Shown: positions 5,980-13,464, counted from the first letter of the stretch. The stretch: 32,785 nucleotides of DNA from Parcubacteria group bacterium GW2011_GWC1_45_13 (GCA_001001285.1 LCKG01000005.1:1-32785); one strand, 5' to 3'. Program-made: numbers and translations. Notes: generated by a model from the sequence alone, not told the origin.

Positions 5980-6666
5980 ATGTCAAGTAGAAAAAAAATG
6001 GCCATCGCGTCTCTCGAACAAGAAATATTGGACATTTTTGATCTATCCGCAAAAAATTATAGATATAAAGAAGGTATCAAGAAAATAGAAAAAATAGTAG
6101 AAATTCACCCGGAGTTAAAAAACGAGAGCGTTCTTAGCGAACTTGGATTTCTTTATGACCACCTTGCTCTTCAACAGAAGAATAAGTTATTAAGAAATAA
6201 ATACGAAGAAAAAGCGTTTAATCTCTATCGGGGAGCTCTTAAAAAAAATCGCGAATCTATTAATGCCATATGGGGTATTGGAAGAATTTGGTGGCACAGA
6301 AAGAACAGAAAAGCAGTAAAATACGCGATTAAAGCTGCGAATCTTATGAAAAAATTGCATGGCTCAGCTGGATTGATGTTGCAAAATGTAGGATTAGTTT
6401 ATGAGGCTCTCGGCGACATAAAACGAGCAGAGCAATGGTATTTAAGAGGGTTAAAGGAAGAGCCTAATAATTTCGGTGGTTACTATAATTTATTAAACTT
6501 TCATCACAAGCAGGAGCGGCGTGAGGAAGTTCAAAAACTATTGCCAGCTTTTAAAAAACTTTATCAAAAAGAAACAACGAAGTTTAAAAAAACTTCCTGG
6601 GGCAAGGATATTTTAAAAAAGATCAAAGAACTTGAGCAATTTGTTTTATTACACACGAAAAAATGA
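5980..6666 (+). CDS. TPR-repeat protein, 228 aa
   Basis: The protein is predicted soluble, basic and helical, with tandem tetratricopeptide-like units; the best is QNVGLVYEALGDIKRAEQWY at about residues 145-165, followed by EPNNFGGYYNLL. TPR proteins are usually scaffolds for protein contacts; no catalytic motif is visible. It sits between the ATP-grasp gene (divergent) and the graspetide precursor (convergent) and inside the same repeat-bracketed segment, so it may be part of that system, for example as a chaperone, adaptor or immunity factor. This is guesswork from position. The start has no SD and a predicted leader of at most about 20 bases. AT content is high. Confidence 0.75.
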   Translation: MSSRKKMAIASLEQEILDIFDLSAKNYRYKEGIKKIEKIVEIHPELKNESVLSELGFLYDHLALQQKNKLLRNKYEEKAFNLYRGALKKNRESINAIWGIGRIWWHRKNRKAVKYAIKAANLMKKLHGSAGLMLQNVGLVYEALGDIKRAEQWYLRGLKEEPNNFGGYYNLLNFHHKQERREEVQKLLPAFKKLYQKETTKFKKTSWGKDILKKIKELEQFVLLHTKK

Positions 6667-6703
6667 ACACGGGGAGGTCGAGTCAAACCAACCTCCCTGT
6701 GTA
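6667..6703 (-). terminator. terminator of the graspetide precursor gene
   Basis: ACAC-GGGAGGT and ACCTCCC-GTGT arms give a long stem with one mismatch and a 12-base loop. On the minus strand TCATTTTTT follows. It overlaps the end of the convergent TPR gene. Confidence 0.8.
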
Positions 6704-6717
6704 TTAGATACCTCGCT

Positions 6718-6888
6718 TCAGTCCGGGTCGCTCTTTGAGTCCGCGCCATATTTGCCGGTGGCGTAAACGGTTGTTTGGACCGTTGCCATAAATATGCCTT
6801 TATCCAGAATTCCGCTGCTGATTTCTTCCTGCGACATCAGCGGTTCGGCGAACCGAAGAGCAAATGGCATTTCTTGTTGTTTCAACAT
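6718..6888 (-). CDS. graspetide-type precursor peptide, 56 aa
   Basis: This unlisted small gene has a very strong AAAGGAGG eight bases before the ATG, a TTGACG-16-TACAAT promoter and a strong terminator, so it looks highly expressed. The leader contains PFALRFAEPL (residues 8-17), close to the PFFARFL motif by which microviridin ligases hold their substrates and to the leader of the putative ATP-grasp target RiPP family found beside SAV_5884-type ligases. The C-terminus TTVYATGKYGADSKSDPD has Thr/Ser/Lys donors and Asp acceptors suited to side-chain ester or amide rings, and the K-Y-G followed by an Asp/Ser tail recalls that family. The cognate ligase is encoded 0.8 kb away on the same strand, beyond the oppositely oriented TPR gene. 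A second in-frame ATG at codon 7 is less well spaced. Confidence 0.82.
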   Translation of the reverse strand: MLKQQEMPFALRFAEPLMSQEEISSGILDKGIFMATVQTTVYATGKYGADSKSDPD

Positions 6889-6940
6889 AGGTTTTTCCTC
6901 CTTTCTTTAAAGCTTTGATTAAACACGACTATCTACGACC

Positions 6941-6968
6941 ATTGTATTACTCTTAATCTTGCCGTCAA
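6941..6968 (-). promoter_or_regulatory. promoter of the graspetide precursor
   Basis: On the minus strand TTGACG (6963-6968) and TACAAT (6941-6946) are separated by 16 bases. The untranslated leader is about 45-50 bases. Confidence 0.6.
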
Positions 6969-6980
6969 GCGCTACACGAT

Positions 6981-7097
6981 TCAATAATTATGCTTATTTC
7001 TGTACTAATCCCTCTTATTCTAAAGAGATTTTTGTGGTATGATTGAGGTATGAAAATTTGGTTATCTTTGTTTCTTTATGAATGGATTTAAACTTAT
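6981..7097 (+). repeat. direct repeat copy B: promoter, leader peptide and gene start
   Basis: This is the intact counterpart of copy A (4757-4872). It contains TTTTTGTGGTATGATT (7029-7044), the leader ORF at 7050-7091 and the first 20 bases of the acyl-ACP-reductase-like gene. Together the copies bracket the graspetide cassette (4873-6980). Confidence 0.85.
7050..7091 (+). CDS. 13-residue leader peptide overlapping the next gene
   Basis: The ORF encodes MKIWLSLFLYEWI and starts six bases after a TATGAT box (7038-7043), so it would be the leaderless first cistron of the mRNA. Its stop codon lies 14 bases inside the next gene, whose ATG is at 7078 in another frame and has no SD, so ribosomes finishing the leader could reinitiate there. 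Copy A keeps the same length and frame with two amino-acid changes (MKTRLSLFLYEWI). It may be a coupling peptide, an attenuator, or a chance ORF. Confidence 0.45.
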   Translation: MKIWLSLFLYEWI

Positions 7098-8247
7098 CGT
7101 TGAAGCTATTCGCGATTTATTTTGGCCTCTATCGCCGCATTGGTTATTTCAAAAAAAATATAAATCTCCAGCTTTTGCTTTTATTGTGCATCCGCGCGAT
7201 GTCGTTGATGTTTATAAAAAGTACCCCCATTTTAGAATTTTGCATCCCAAAATCGTTGAATGGTTTTTGTATCATTTTTGGCCAGTTGTTATTTCTGAGG
7301 TAACAGGATTAAAATCTGTTGAAAGTGGGATGCCGATACGGGGTTGGGTCCTTAGCATTCCTCTTACTGCAAAACAAATGATGACCAACCGTACTAAAGC
7401 AGTCGCAATGATACGTCGATCAATAAAATTAGCACATTGTAAAGGCGCAACTATAGTTGGGTTAGGAGCCCTTACCGCCTCAATTACATATAGGGGCAAG
7501 GATGTAGAGGATTTAGTAAAGCGCCTTGATATGGGAATCACAAGCGGGGTGGGGTATACGGCTTTTAATATAACGGAAATTTCTCTGATTTTATTAAAAC
7601 GATTCAGACTAAATCCGGCAGATGAGGTTTTTGCTGTCGTAGGAGCCGCAGGCGCGATAGGAAGCGCTACAATACGTTTTTTATTGCATAAGGGGATAAG
7701 ACGTTTTGTTCTAATAGACTTAGATCGTAAGCATAGCAGAATAGAAGAAATAATAAATAAAAAATTATTCCCAAAAGCTTCTTTTTATATTACAGCTAAA
7801 CTTGCTGAGACAAAACGTTGCAGGTTTATAATTACTGCAACAAATGCTCCGGAAGCGCTGATTAAAAGCGAACATCTTAGCCCCGGCACTATCATAATTG
7901 ATGATGCACAGCCATCCGATATAGATCCAGGGGTTGTTATGAAACGAGACGATGTTTTGGTAATAGAAGGAGGAGTAACTGAAGTGAATGGTATTTCGCC
8001 AAATGTGAGTTTTGGCTTAAAGCATGATACAGATGTATTTTCTTGTCTTGCGGAAGTTATGGTTTTAGCTGCGTTCAATCGAGATCATGAGCGGAGCCTA
8101 GACTATGCTAATCCCGAAGATATAGAGGACATGGGAAAGAATGGTAATGTATTAGGTTTCAGTCGTGCGGAATTACAGAATTTTCAAAAAGTGTATTCTG
8201 AAAAAGATTTAGATAATTTTTATAAAAATTATTTGGAAAATAAATGA
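7078..8247 (+). CDS. acyl-ACP reductase-like Rossmann enzyme (AAR family), 389 aa
   Basis: The protein resembles long-chain acyl-[acyl-carrier-protein] reductase, which makes fatty aldehydes from acyl-ACP or acyl-CoA with NADPH. Family landmarks are the N-terminal FAFIVHPRDVVDVYKKYP, VTGLKSVESGMPIRGWVLSIPLT, GATIVGLGALTASITYRG and TSGVGYTAFN, then a nucleotide-binding VVGAAGAIGSATIRF at about residues 185-200. Near the C-terminus FSCLAEVMVLAA matches the region that in cyanobacterial AAR holds the acylated Cys; assigning that Cys here is tentative. The length is slightly above the ~340 of cyanobacterial enzymes. The start at 7078 overlaps the leader peptide. Its stop overlaps the histidine kinase start by four bases (ATGA). 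A relative in the quinate/shikimate dehydrogenase-like superfamily with another substrate is possible. Confidence 0.72.
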   Translation: MNGFKLIVEAIRDLFWPLSPHWLFQKKYKSPAFAFIVHPRDVVDVYKKYPHFRILHPKIVEWFLYHFWPVVISEVTGLKSVESGMPIRGWVLSIPLTAKQMMTNRTKAVAMIRRSIKLAHCKGATIVGLGALTASITYRGKDVEDLVKRLDMGITSGVGYTAFNITEISLILLKRFRLNPADEVFAVVGAAGAIGSATIRFLLHKGIRRFVLIDLDRKHSRIEEIINKKLFPKASFYITAKLAETKRCRFIITATNAPEALIKSEHLSPGTIIIDDAQPSDIDPGVVMKRDDVLVIEGGVTEVNGISPNVSFGLKHDTDVFSCLAEVMVLAAFNRDHERSLDYANPEDIEDMGKNGNVLGFSRAELQNFQKVYSEKDLDNFYKNYLENK

Positions 8248-9905
8248 TTTTTCCGGAGCTCGTCTTAGATATAAAAAATTTAATTATTATAAGCGTGACT
8301 ATTTTGCATGCCGCGCTCGGTATAGTCATCTCTCTTAGAGGCCCTAATAAAAAACAAAATATTACTTTTGCGCTTTTGGAATTAAGCCTCATTACTTGGT
8401 CGGTAAGTATGGTGTTTTATAGAAGCTCGACTGGTTTAGAGGCGATTTTTTGGGTCAAGATGCTTTATTTGTGGGCGCTTTTTATACCTTATACGTTTAT
8501 TTATTTTTTATTTACATTTCCTGAAAATAGACTTGGCGAGTTTCCTAAAATCTATCAGTTTTTTATGATAGTGCCAGTATTGTATTTTGTCTGGGAAATA
8601 TTTTTTGGCAAATTTATTCTCGGCGTTAAACCGGCTTTGCCAGAACCGGCTATAATTTTTAATCTTGCCGTGGAATATGCTTACGCAACGTATATTATAA
8701 TTTATTTTTCTTTTGGTTATTTGCGTTTATTTAAACTTTATCGACAATCTAGCGGAATTATTAAAACGCAAGCAAGATTTTTGTTACTTGGGACGCTTAT
8801 CCCTACGTTATTAGGAACGCCTGGCAATTTATTTTTACCATTAATTAACATTTTTTATTTAAATTGGTCAGGTCAGACGGTAATTGTATTGATGGCGGTT
8901 ACTATTGCGTATTCAATTATAAAATACAATCTACTTAATATAAAAGTTATCGCCACAGAAGTACTTACTATTTTAATTAATGTCTTTATCATAATCCGGT
9001 TTGTGGGGTCAAATACTATAGCTGATTTCTTCGTTAATGGCATATTTTTATTAGGAGTCGCCATATTCAGTATTTTATTAATTCGCAGTGTACAGCAAGA
9101 AGTCCGATCGAGGGAAAGAATTGAACAATTAGCCAAAGATCTTGAGCAGGCGAATGTGGATTTGGTCAAGCTCGATGAGGCCAAATCGGAATTCATATCG
9201 TTGGCAAGCCATCAGTTGCGGGCGCCGCTCACGGTGATTAAAGGTTATACTTCCATGTTGCTGGAGGGAACTTTCGGTGAAATAAATAAAAAAGCTGTCG
9301 CGGCGATAGATAGAGTATTTATATCCGCCAACAATCTGACAAAATTGGTATCGGATCTTCTGGATCTTTCCAGAATTGAATCCGGCAAGATGAAATACGA
9401 GTTTAAAGTGATTCATTTGGATGATGTTGTGGGAAAAGTTTTAAAAGAATTGGAAGCCGTGTCCAAAGAAAAGCGCATTGCCATAGAATTTAAAAATGAA
9501 AACAATAAAACCTTCAGCGTTTTTGGGGACGCCGATAAACTTTACGAAGTTGTTATGAATTTGCTGGATAACGCTCTTAAATATTCTAAAATCGGCCCAG
9601 TAATTGTAACCTTGACGCCGCGTTCCAAAAGGTTGGTGTTGTCGGTGGCAGATAGGGGCATGGGAATACCTCAAGAAGAAATTCCCAAGCTCTTTCAAAA
9701 ATTCGGCAGGACCGAAATCGCCAAAATAGAGCGGCCTGAAGGCATGGGGCTGGGGCTCTATTTCGTAAAAAGAATCGTGGATGACCACAAAGGCCGTATC
9801 TGGGCGGAGTCGGACGGTTTGGGCAAGGGGAGTACATTTTTTGTGGAGCTGTCTATCAGGTATGATTTTCAAGACGAAAATGAACAATTTCTTAGCGCGC
9901 TCTAG
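8244..9905 (+). CDS. membrane sensor histidine kinase, 553 aa
   Basis: The first ~285 residues hold about eight or nine hydrophobic segments, similar to the 7TM-type N-terminal sensor regions of histidine kinases. A short coiled linker (about 285-310) leads to a HisKA domain with EFISLASHQLRAPLTV (His323 is the likely phosphorylation site). The HATPase follows with N box NLLDNALKYS, G1 DRGMGIP, F box-like LFQKFG and G2 GMGLGLYFVKRIVDD. No receiver domain or response regulator gene is adjacent. Its start overlaps the stop of the reductase-like gene, so the two are translationally coupled, suggesting a link between lipid or aldehyde metabolism and signalling. The membrane half is AT-rich while the kinase half from about 9120 has clearly higher GC. 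Confidence 0.92.
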   Translation: MIFPELVLDIKNLIIISVTILHAALGIVISLRGPNKKQNITFALLELSLITWSVSMVFYRSSTGLEAIFWVKMLYLWALFIPYTFIYFLFTFPENRLGEFPKIYQFFMIVPVLYFVWEIFFGKFILGVKPALPEPAIIFNLAVEYAYATYIIIYFSFGYLRLFKLYRQSSGIIKTQARFLLLGTLIPTLLGTPGNLFLPLINIFYLNWSGQTVIVLMAVTIAYSIIKYNLLNIKVIATEVLTILINVFIIIRFVGSNTIADFFVNGIFLLGVAIFSILLIRSVQQEVRSRERIEQLAKDLEQANVDLVKLDEAKSEFISLASHQLRAPLTVIKGYTSMLLEGTFGEINKKAVAAIDRVFISANNLTKLVSDLLDLSRIESGKMKYEFKVIHLDDVVGKVLKELEAVSKEKRIAIEFKNENNKTFSVFGDADKLYEVVMNLLDNALKYSKIGPVIVTLTPRSKRLVLSVADRGMGIPQEEIPKLFQKFGRTEIAKIERPEGMGLGLYFVKRIVDDHKGRIWAESDGLGKGSTFFVELSIRYDFQDENEQFLSAL

Positions 9906-9923
9906 TGTGCTATCTTGGAAAAT

Positions 9924-11321
9924 ATGCGCACTCTGACCAAAGACGCAATAAATAAAATCGGCGAGACCGTCTCATTAATGGGCTGGGTGAATGTCAGGCG
10001 CGACCATGGCAAGCTTATTTTTATTGATTTAAGGGATAGATGGGGGATTGTACAAATTGTTTTTAACCCCAAAAATAAAGAGCTTTTAGGCCTTGCTGAT
10101 AAATTGCGTCCCGAATGGGTTGTAAAAATTGAAGGCGTGGTGAAAGAGCGGCCAGAAGGCATGAAAAATGCAGACATAGCTACTGGAAATATTGAGATTG
10201 AGGCGATAAAACTGGAAATCTTAGCCGAAGCAAAAACTCCACTGTTTGATATCGCAAGCGATGGCTATGAGATAGGGGAGGAGAGCCGTCTGAAATACCG
10301 CTATTTGGATTTAAGGAGACCGCGGCTTTTAAAAAATTTAACAATGCGTGACAAAACCATTGCTTTCATTAGGGACTGGCTCCACAAAAAAGATTTTATT
10401 GAAATAGAAACGCCGATTTTGACGAAATCAACTCCGGAAGGCGCGCGCGATTACGTTGTGCCATCTCGGCTTCACGCCGGAAAATTTTACGCTCTTCCTC
10501 AAAGCCCGCAACAATATAAACAGCTTTTAATGGTGGCGGGAGTTGAGAGATATTTTCAGATTGCGAGGTGTTTTAGAGATGAGGACACAAGAGGCGACCG
10601 CCAGCCGGAGTTTACGCAACTGGACATTGAGATGAGTTTTGCAGAGGAAGAGGAGATTTTGAACTTAACCGAAAATTTATTTACGGATTTGGTGCGAAAC
10701 CTTTTTCCGGAAAAACGCATAACACAATCCCCATTTTCGAAGTTTACGTATAAAGAAACGATGGAAAAATACGACACGGACAAGCCTGATTTGCGGAAAG
10801 ACAAAAATAATCCCAACGAGCTTGCTTTCGCGTTCATAGTTGATTTCCCCATGTTTGAATGGAAAGCAACGGAGAAAAGGTGGGACGCGGTGCACCATCC
10901 GTTTACAAAGATAAAAAATTTTCAAGAAGAAATAAGCGAAAAAAACGCCGAAAAACTTTCCGCGCTGCAGTATGATTTTGTGTTAAACGGATACGAGATT
11001 GGCGGAGGGTCAATCCGCGAACACAATCCCGAAATTCTGGAGAAAGTTTTTGAAATTATGGGAAACGAAAAAGAAGATATCCGCCGCCAATTCGGCCATC
11101 TTCTGGAGGCCTTTAAATATGGGGTGCCGCCACATGGTGGGATTGCTCCGGGCATTGACCGCTTGCTTATGATTTTGCAGAACGAACCAAACATCCGCGA
11201 AGTAATCGCATTTCCAAAGACCGGCGACGGTAGGGATTTGATGATGGACTCACCATCCGAACTTTCAGTAGGTCAGCTTAAGGAACTGCGCATCAAAATT
11301 GAAAAGCAAAAAGAAAAATGA
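9924..11321 (+). CDS. aspS: aspartyl-tRNA synthetase lacking the GAD domain, 465 aa
   Basis: The enzyme charges tRNA-Asp with aspartate. An N-terminal OB anticodon-binding domain (LMGWVNVRRDHGKLIFIDLRD), motif 2 (FRDEDTRGDRQPEFTQLDIEMSF region) and motif 3 (GIAPGIDRLLMIL) are all present and of bacterial type. Between SDKPDLR-like TDKPDLR and IVDFPMFEW, where bacterial AspRS carries the ~120-residue GAD insertion, there are only about a dozen residues, which explains the length of 465 instead of ~590. ATG 9924 is preferred to TTG 9915 because TATCTT at 9911-9916 would place the mRNA start at the ATG. The scpA start overlaps its stop by four bases. Confidence 0.95.
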   Translation: MRTLTKDAINKIGETVSLMGWVNVRRDHGKLIFIDLRDRWGIVQIVFNPKNKELLGLADKLRPEWVVKIEGVVKERPEGMKNADIATGNIEIEAIKLEILAEAKTPLFDIASDGYEIGEESRLKYRYLDLRRPRLLKNLTMRDKTIAFIRDWLHKKDFIEIETPILTKSTPEGARDYVVPSRLHAGKFYALPQSPQQYKQLLMVAGVERYFQIARCFRDEDTRGDRQPEFTQLDIEMSFAEEEEILNLTENLFTDLVRNLFPEKRITQSPFSKFTYKETMEKYDTDKPDLRKDKNNPNELAFAFIVDFPMFEWKATEKRWDAVHHPFTKIKNFQEEISEKNAEKLSALQYDFVLNGYEIGGGSIREHNPEILEKVFEIMGNEKEDIRRQFGHLLEAFKYGVPPHGGIAPGIDRLLMILQNEPNIREVIAFPKTGDGRDLMMDSPSELSVGQLKELRIKIEKQKEK

Positions 11322-12028
11322 CTTATCAGCTGACTTTGGAAAACTTTTCAGGGCCATTAGGATTGTTGCTCAATTTAGTTGAGGAGCAGAAGCTTTCCAT
11401 CAACGAAATCTCGCTCGCTGAAATCGCGGAAAAATATATTATTTATTTAAAATCACTGGAGGAGATGCCTAAGGATGAACTCGCGGCTTTTTTGGTGATT
11501 GCCTCAACCTTGATGCTGATAAAATCGCGTTCGTTGCTTCCTGGTGTACAACTTACCGAAGAGGAAGAGATGGACATAAAAGAGCTTGAAACAAGACTTA
11601 AAACTTTTCAATTTTTTAATAAACTGTCAGCTCATCTTAAGGAATTGGATAAAAAAGATCGGCACTTATTCGGCCGCGAAGCTTACGTCGGGATGCGGTC
11701 GGTGTTTTTTCCTCCGGAAGGGCTGACTTTGGCTATGCTTAAAAAAACATTAAGCGAAATTTTGGAAGCAATTCCGCAAAAAGAAATTCTGCCCGAGGAG
11801 TCAATTTTAAAGACCGTGTCTTTGGAAGATAAAATGGATGAATTAAAAAAACGCTTAGAAAAATTTATGCAGTTTAATTTTGACGAAATGAAACGCCAAG
11901 CTAAAGAAAAAATCGAGATTATCATGAGTTTTTTGGCGATGCTGGAGCTTATCAAGCAAGGCTTTATGATCTTTGAACAAAAAAAATTATTTGGTAATAT
12001 TGAGCTTAAAAAAAACGGCCATGAATGA
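11318..12028 (+). CDS. scpA: segregation and condensation protein A
   Basis: ScpA is the kleisin that bridges the SMC heads and recruits ScpB in chromosome condensation. The family opening YQLTLENFSGPLGLLLNLVEE and the following LAEIAEKYIIYL are clear; the C-terminal winged helix (about 175-230) is preserved. The length of 236 is normal. It begins with ATGA overlapping the aspS stop and overlaps scpB by eight bases, with no SD, so translation is coupled. Confidence 0.95.
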   Translation: MTYQLTLENFSGPLGLLLNLVEEQKLSINEISLAEIAEKYIIYLKSLEEMPKDELAAFLVIASTLMLIKSRSLLPGVQLTEEEEMDIKELETRLKTFQFFNKLSAHLKELDKKDRHLFGREAYVGMRSVFFPPEGLTLAMLKKTLSEILEAIPQKEILPEESILKTVSLEDKMDELKKRLEKFMQFNFDEMKRQAKEKIEIIMSFLAMLELIKQGFMIFEQKKLFGNIELKKNGHE

Positions 12029-12581
12029 TTTAGCTAAAAAAATTGAGGCGCTACTTTTTGTTTCCGGCGAGGGGATGAGTATCCCTCGTTTGTCGGCACT
12101 TATCAAAAAAAGCGATAGCGAAATAAAATCGGCTATTGAAGAGCTAGAGTGCCACCTCGCGGATGAGCATTTTATTACGATTTTGCGCGACGGCGATAAA
12201 GTTTCCTTGGTAAGCGCCAAAGAGGTTTCCGAGCTGGTGGAAAATTTTGCCAAAGATGAATTCGCGGGCGAGCTTACCAGGGCGGCGCTGGAAGCGCTTA
12301 CCATCATTGCTTATAAAGGCCCCGTGAAGCGCGTGGATATTGATTATATCCGCGGAGTCAACTCGTCTTTTATGATAAGAAATCTTATGATGAGGGGGCT
12401 GATTGAGCGGATAAGGGACCAAAAGGATTCGCGGGCATACTTATACCGCGTCTCACCAGACTTTCTTAAGTTTTTTGGGCTTTCTTCGATCGCAGATCTC
12501 CCGGAATATGGTGTTTACGCTAGCCGGTTGGAAGAATTTATTAAAGAAGGGGAAAAAATCGCGGCCGGTGAAGAAAAATAA
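12021..12581 (+). CDS. scpB: segregation and condensation protein B
   Basis: ScpB is the winged-helix partner of ScpA in the SMC complex. The N-terminus KKIEALLFVSGEGMSIPRL and the later LTRAALEALTIIAYKGPVKRVDIDYIRGVNSS are diagnostic, followed by LIERIRDQKDSRAYLYRVSPDFLKFFGL. The ATG at 12021 lies inside the end of scpA (ATGAATGA arrangement); a TTG 48 bases upstream would add a non-conserved extension. Length 186. Confidence 0.95.
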   Translation: MNDLAKKIEALLFVSGEGMSIPRLSALIKKSDSEIKSAIEELECHLADEHFITILRDGDKVSLVSAKEVSELVENFAKDEFAGELTRAALEALTIIAYKGPVKRVDIDYIRGVNSSFMIRNLMMRGLIERIRDQKDSRAYLYRVSPDFLKFFGLSSIADLPEYGVYASRLEEFIKEGEKIAAGEEK

Positions 12582-13446
12582 TCTTTATATTTTATTCTCT
12601 TTGATTGCTCTGGCGCTTTTTTTATTTTTGCCGGCTCCAAAAAAAGAGATTGCACATAAGCCAAGCCAAATTAACAATCCTGCGCCGGATATTGAGGCAA
12701 AGGCGGCTTTGGCAGAAGATCTGCTTTTGGGAGAAGTTTTATTTTCTAAAAATTCCAGCGAGGTCTTGCCTTTAGCGAGCATTACAAAAATAATCACTCT
12801 GCTTGCGGTTTTTGATAAGGTTGCTTTTGGTGAAGAAGTGGCGGTCAGCCAAGCAGCTGTTTTGACTTCGGAGCCGAGCTCGCTTCGGGTAGGGGAGCAT
12901 TTTTCGGCGCGAGACTTAGCGGCCATGGCAATGGCCGAATCGTCAAACGATGCGACCTACGCGCTTTTTGAACACACTTACATAAAAAATCAAATAACAG
13001 ATGAGCTGGCAGAGGCGTGGTTTTTGGATTCAATGCGCCAAAAAGCCGAAGTGCTTGGGGCCAAATCAATGAATTTTTACAACATCACCGGGCTGGATGT
13101 TTCAAAGAGCGCCTCCGGCACTTACGGTTCGGTTGAAGATGTGATGAAAATCGCGCAGGCATCTCTGGATTCGCCAATCTGGCAGCTGGGCGCGGTTCAT
13201 GAAATTGTTTCCAAAGAAGGCATAAAGCATAAGTTGAAACCGACAAACAAACTCGGCCCGGAGCTGACTCCGCTCGTCGGCTCTAAAACAGGATACACTG
13301 ATTTAGCTGGCGGAAATTTGTTGGTTATCGTTGAATATCCTATCGGTCGTCCTTTAGGAATTGTGGTTTTGGGCTCATCCGAAGAAGGGAGGTTTGAGGA
13401 TGTTAAAAAGGTTTTGGAGTGGATAAAATCACAAAAACCCTTATAA
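12568..13446 (+). CDS. D-alanyl-D-alanine carboxypeptidase (S11 family), 292 aa
   Basis: This secreted penicillin-binding-type carboxypeptidase trims the terminal D-Ala from peptidoglycan stem peptides. The three motifs are visible: SITK (SxxK), SSN (SxN, in MAESSNDA) and KTG (VGSKTGYTDLAGG). The GTG at 12568 is chosen because it yields a standard signal peptide (MKKNN then a hydrophobic stretch to about residue 20); longer starts lie deep inside scpB. It overlaps scpB by 14 bases. The catalytic domain is shorter than in E. coli PBP5 and no C-terminal amphipathic anchor is seen. Confidence 0.9.
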   Translation: MKKNNLYILFSLIALALFLFLPAPKKEIAHKPSQINNPAPDIEAKAALAEDLLLGEVLFSKNSSEVLPLASITKIITLLAVFDKVAFGEEVAVSQAAVLTSEPSSLRVGEHFSARDLAAMAMAESSNDATYALFEHTYIKNQITDELAEAWFLDSMRQKAEVLGAKSMNFYNITGLDVSKSASGTYGSVEDVMKIAQASLDSPIWQLGAVHEIVSKEGIKHKLKPTNKLGPELTPLVGSKTGYTDLAGGNLLVIVEYPIGRPLGIVVLGSSEEGRFEDVKKVLEWIKSQKPL

Positions 13447-13464
13447 AAATAAGGGGGTTTTGGT
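13433..13464 (+). terminator. terminator after the carboxypeptidase gene
   Basis: AACCCTTAT and ATAAGGGGGTT arms form a hairpin overlapping the stop codon, followed by TTTTGG. The T-run is short, so termination may be partial. Confidence 0.55.
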
